From Leptoclinus maculatus (Eukaryota > Chordata > Actinopteri > Perciformes > Stichaeidae), in contig JAVDOI010000011.1 of NCBI GenBank assembly GCA_032191485.1, positions 2,513,438 to 2,577,437 on the forward strand: a DNA stretch of 64,000 nucleotides, read 5' to 3'. The notes below the pieces were generated by a model. That model worked only from the letters and a program-made list of their open reading frames with translations. It searched no databases and had not been told where the DNA came from. The first letter of the stretch is position 1, and every line of letters begins with the position of its first letter. Both the position numbers and the translations under genes were made by a program. This document shows, in pieces, positions 62,438 to 64,000 of the stretch.

Positions 62438-62441
<4 letters not shown>

Positions 62442-62472
<31 letters not shown>
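62442..62472. repeat. Poly(A) run
   Basis: About 30 A in a row. Confidence 0.95.
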
Positions 62473-62475
<3 letters not shown>

Positions 62476-63119
62476 CACACAGTGTTTTATTTTCCCCTGT
62501 TTTAAGAAGCATATTTTTGGGCCCCGATAAAAATAATAACACACAATCGACACAATAAAGCTGTCAAAAGCTTTTTCGTTTTTTTTCAGATTTAACTCTT
62601 CTTGTGTCATTTTAATTTCCCCTCGAGGAAAAGGTGTGGTATGAGGGATCTTCAGGTAATAAAAAAAACACTGTAATTAAAAGAAATATGAGCATCAATG
62701 AGGAAAAACAAATATTTCTTATTGGCATTAAAAAAACTGAAGAATACTTATTCACACAACACGGATAATATATTTATCTTTAACAATTAACATGTATTCA
62801 TTTTCATTGGTGAAGTTTCTTGACCCTTGGAAAACATAAACAACATGGGGGGGGAAAAAACCTTGTTCAGAATATTATATATATATATTATATATGTTTT
62901 TTTTAAATATCACGGTTATCTATACCGGTATAATGCGACACCCCAAGTTCAGAAGCCGTGTTTCCCGGATAATAACTGTGAGAAGTTGGACAAATAAAAA
63001 CCCGAGGACACAAACCAGTGAGCTGAACATTATTTGTTTTTTGGGGGGTGGGGGGGGCTGCGTCTGCCCTGCTGGCTTTAACTCTAGTTTGCCCGGCTGG
63101 TAACATGATGTCCGGAGGT

Positions 63120-63620
63120 CAGCGGGGGCCAAAGGGTCAACGGCAGAAGGCTACGATTAATGGATCTCTCAATAAAACGGGGAGCTAATATTACCAACTC
63201 GCTCTCCCTCAGCCTGACTTCGCCAAAGTGAAGAGGGAATTCCATCGTAGCAGACAGTGCAGGGCAAACAGCTTGGCTCTTGAAATTACTTTCTGTAATG
63301 GGCCCGGGCTTCGAAAGTGGAAGCGCACTTTTAATTGACCAATCAAAGGGAAACAAAGCAGCCAATCTTCAGACGCGAAGCACAAAGCCAATCGAATTTG
63401 TGATTCATTTCCTGCCAGATCCATCGCCGTTTAAGGCCGTTACGCAGTACATCAGAGCAGTTGATTATGAATATATCAAATAGTCAGCTACTTTGAGAGC
63501 TTTCGACTTTGTTGCATTAATAGGCGCAGTGAAAATCAATTTCTTCTCCTCTACAGCACATAGCATTATCCCTTTGCTAAAGAATTGGATTATTAAAAAC
63601 CTAATTTAGTGATGCGTATG
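63120..63620. other. Possible conserved non-coding block
   Basis: Non-repetitive sequence with several CCAATCA and GATTA-type sites (e.g. TTAATTGACCAATCAAAGG at about 63331-63349, GATTATTAAAAACCTAATTTAG near 63590) and no credible exon. Enhancer-like by appearance only. Confidence 0.25.
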
Positions 63621-64000
63621 GTCTTGTGTTTCATTGAGATTTTCAAAAGAACATCAGCTTCTGCAGGATAAGAACACATTTAATCATAATACCCACTTTC
63701 CACTGTGAAGGTATTTTTTTTTTTACATGTCATATCCTGAAAAGTCACAATATTTTGACATGTATTAGTGTGTATGACCGTGTGTAACAGACCCCCCCCT
63801 GTTAAAGTAGCCAATAAGTAAGAATCATGTCTGCATTGAGAGAAGAAGAAAAAGTGACTTAAGCAGAAAAAAAAGGCTCATAGTGTGAGAAAAAAACTCC
63901 CATTTATTCCAAAGCAGTCACTGGCTGCCATCAGTCACGGTGATCCCGTACAGCTGCTCTCAGCTCAGTGAACATGAGTGGCATCGCCGAGCGTGCTAAG

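Overview
This is vertebrate nuclear DNA from a ray-finned fish, most likely a percomorph teleost. The evidence is compact introns with GT-AG borders, very many CA/TG microsatellites, several short hAT-type transposons, a tRNA-headed SINE with a tail typical of fish, and a tandem pair of interleukin-2-type genes next to IL21. The gene order matches the IL2/IL21 region of human 4q27 as I know it. No bacterial, plasmid or viral genes were seen.

Layout from left to right: the last exon of nudt6 (+, entering from outside the window); fgf2 (-, three coding exons, 155 aa); bbs12 (-, one coding exon, 623 aa); a short divergent promoter; a centrin, cetn4 (+, five coding exons, 171 aa); il21 (+, six coding exons, 144 aa); il2 (+, four coding exons, 126 aa); an il2-like gene (+, four coding exons, 142 aa); and adad1 (-, twelve coding exons, 564 aa). 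I rebuilt each exon set by hand from splice sites, reading phase and family motifs. Internal phases agree throughout, and each reading frame ends in a stop.

The genes form functional groups. nudt6 and fgf2 converge, as in mammals, where their transcripts are antisense to each other. bbs12 and cetn4 both serve the cilium or centriole and share an intergenic promoter holding an X-box, a perfect NRF1 palindrome and three CCAAT boxes. il21, il2 and il2-like are secreted four-helix cytokines of the common gamma-chain family. They share exon structure (all introns phase 0), TATA boxes about 90-100 bp before the ATG, and AU-rich 3' ends. adad1 is a testis-type adenosine deaminase-like protein that has lost the residues needed for catalysis.

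Mobile DNA lies mostly between genes. There are three hAT-type elements with readable 8-bp target duplications (28702-30078, 51734-52877, 53572-54622), one element with long terminal inverted repeats and a probable TA target (42503-43346), a SINE (about 27468-27675), and an uninterrupted 268-bp (AC)n tract between il2 and il2-like. From about 54.6 kb to the end I see no gene. The neighbour expected beyond adad1 (KIAA1109/BLTP1) is not visible, and parts of 58.5-63.6 kb look like conserved non-coding sequence.
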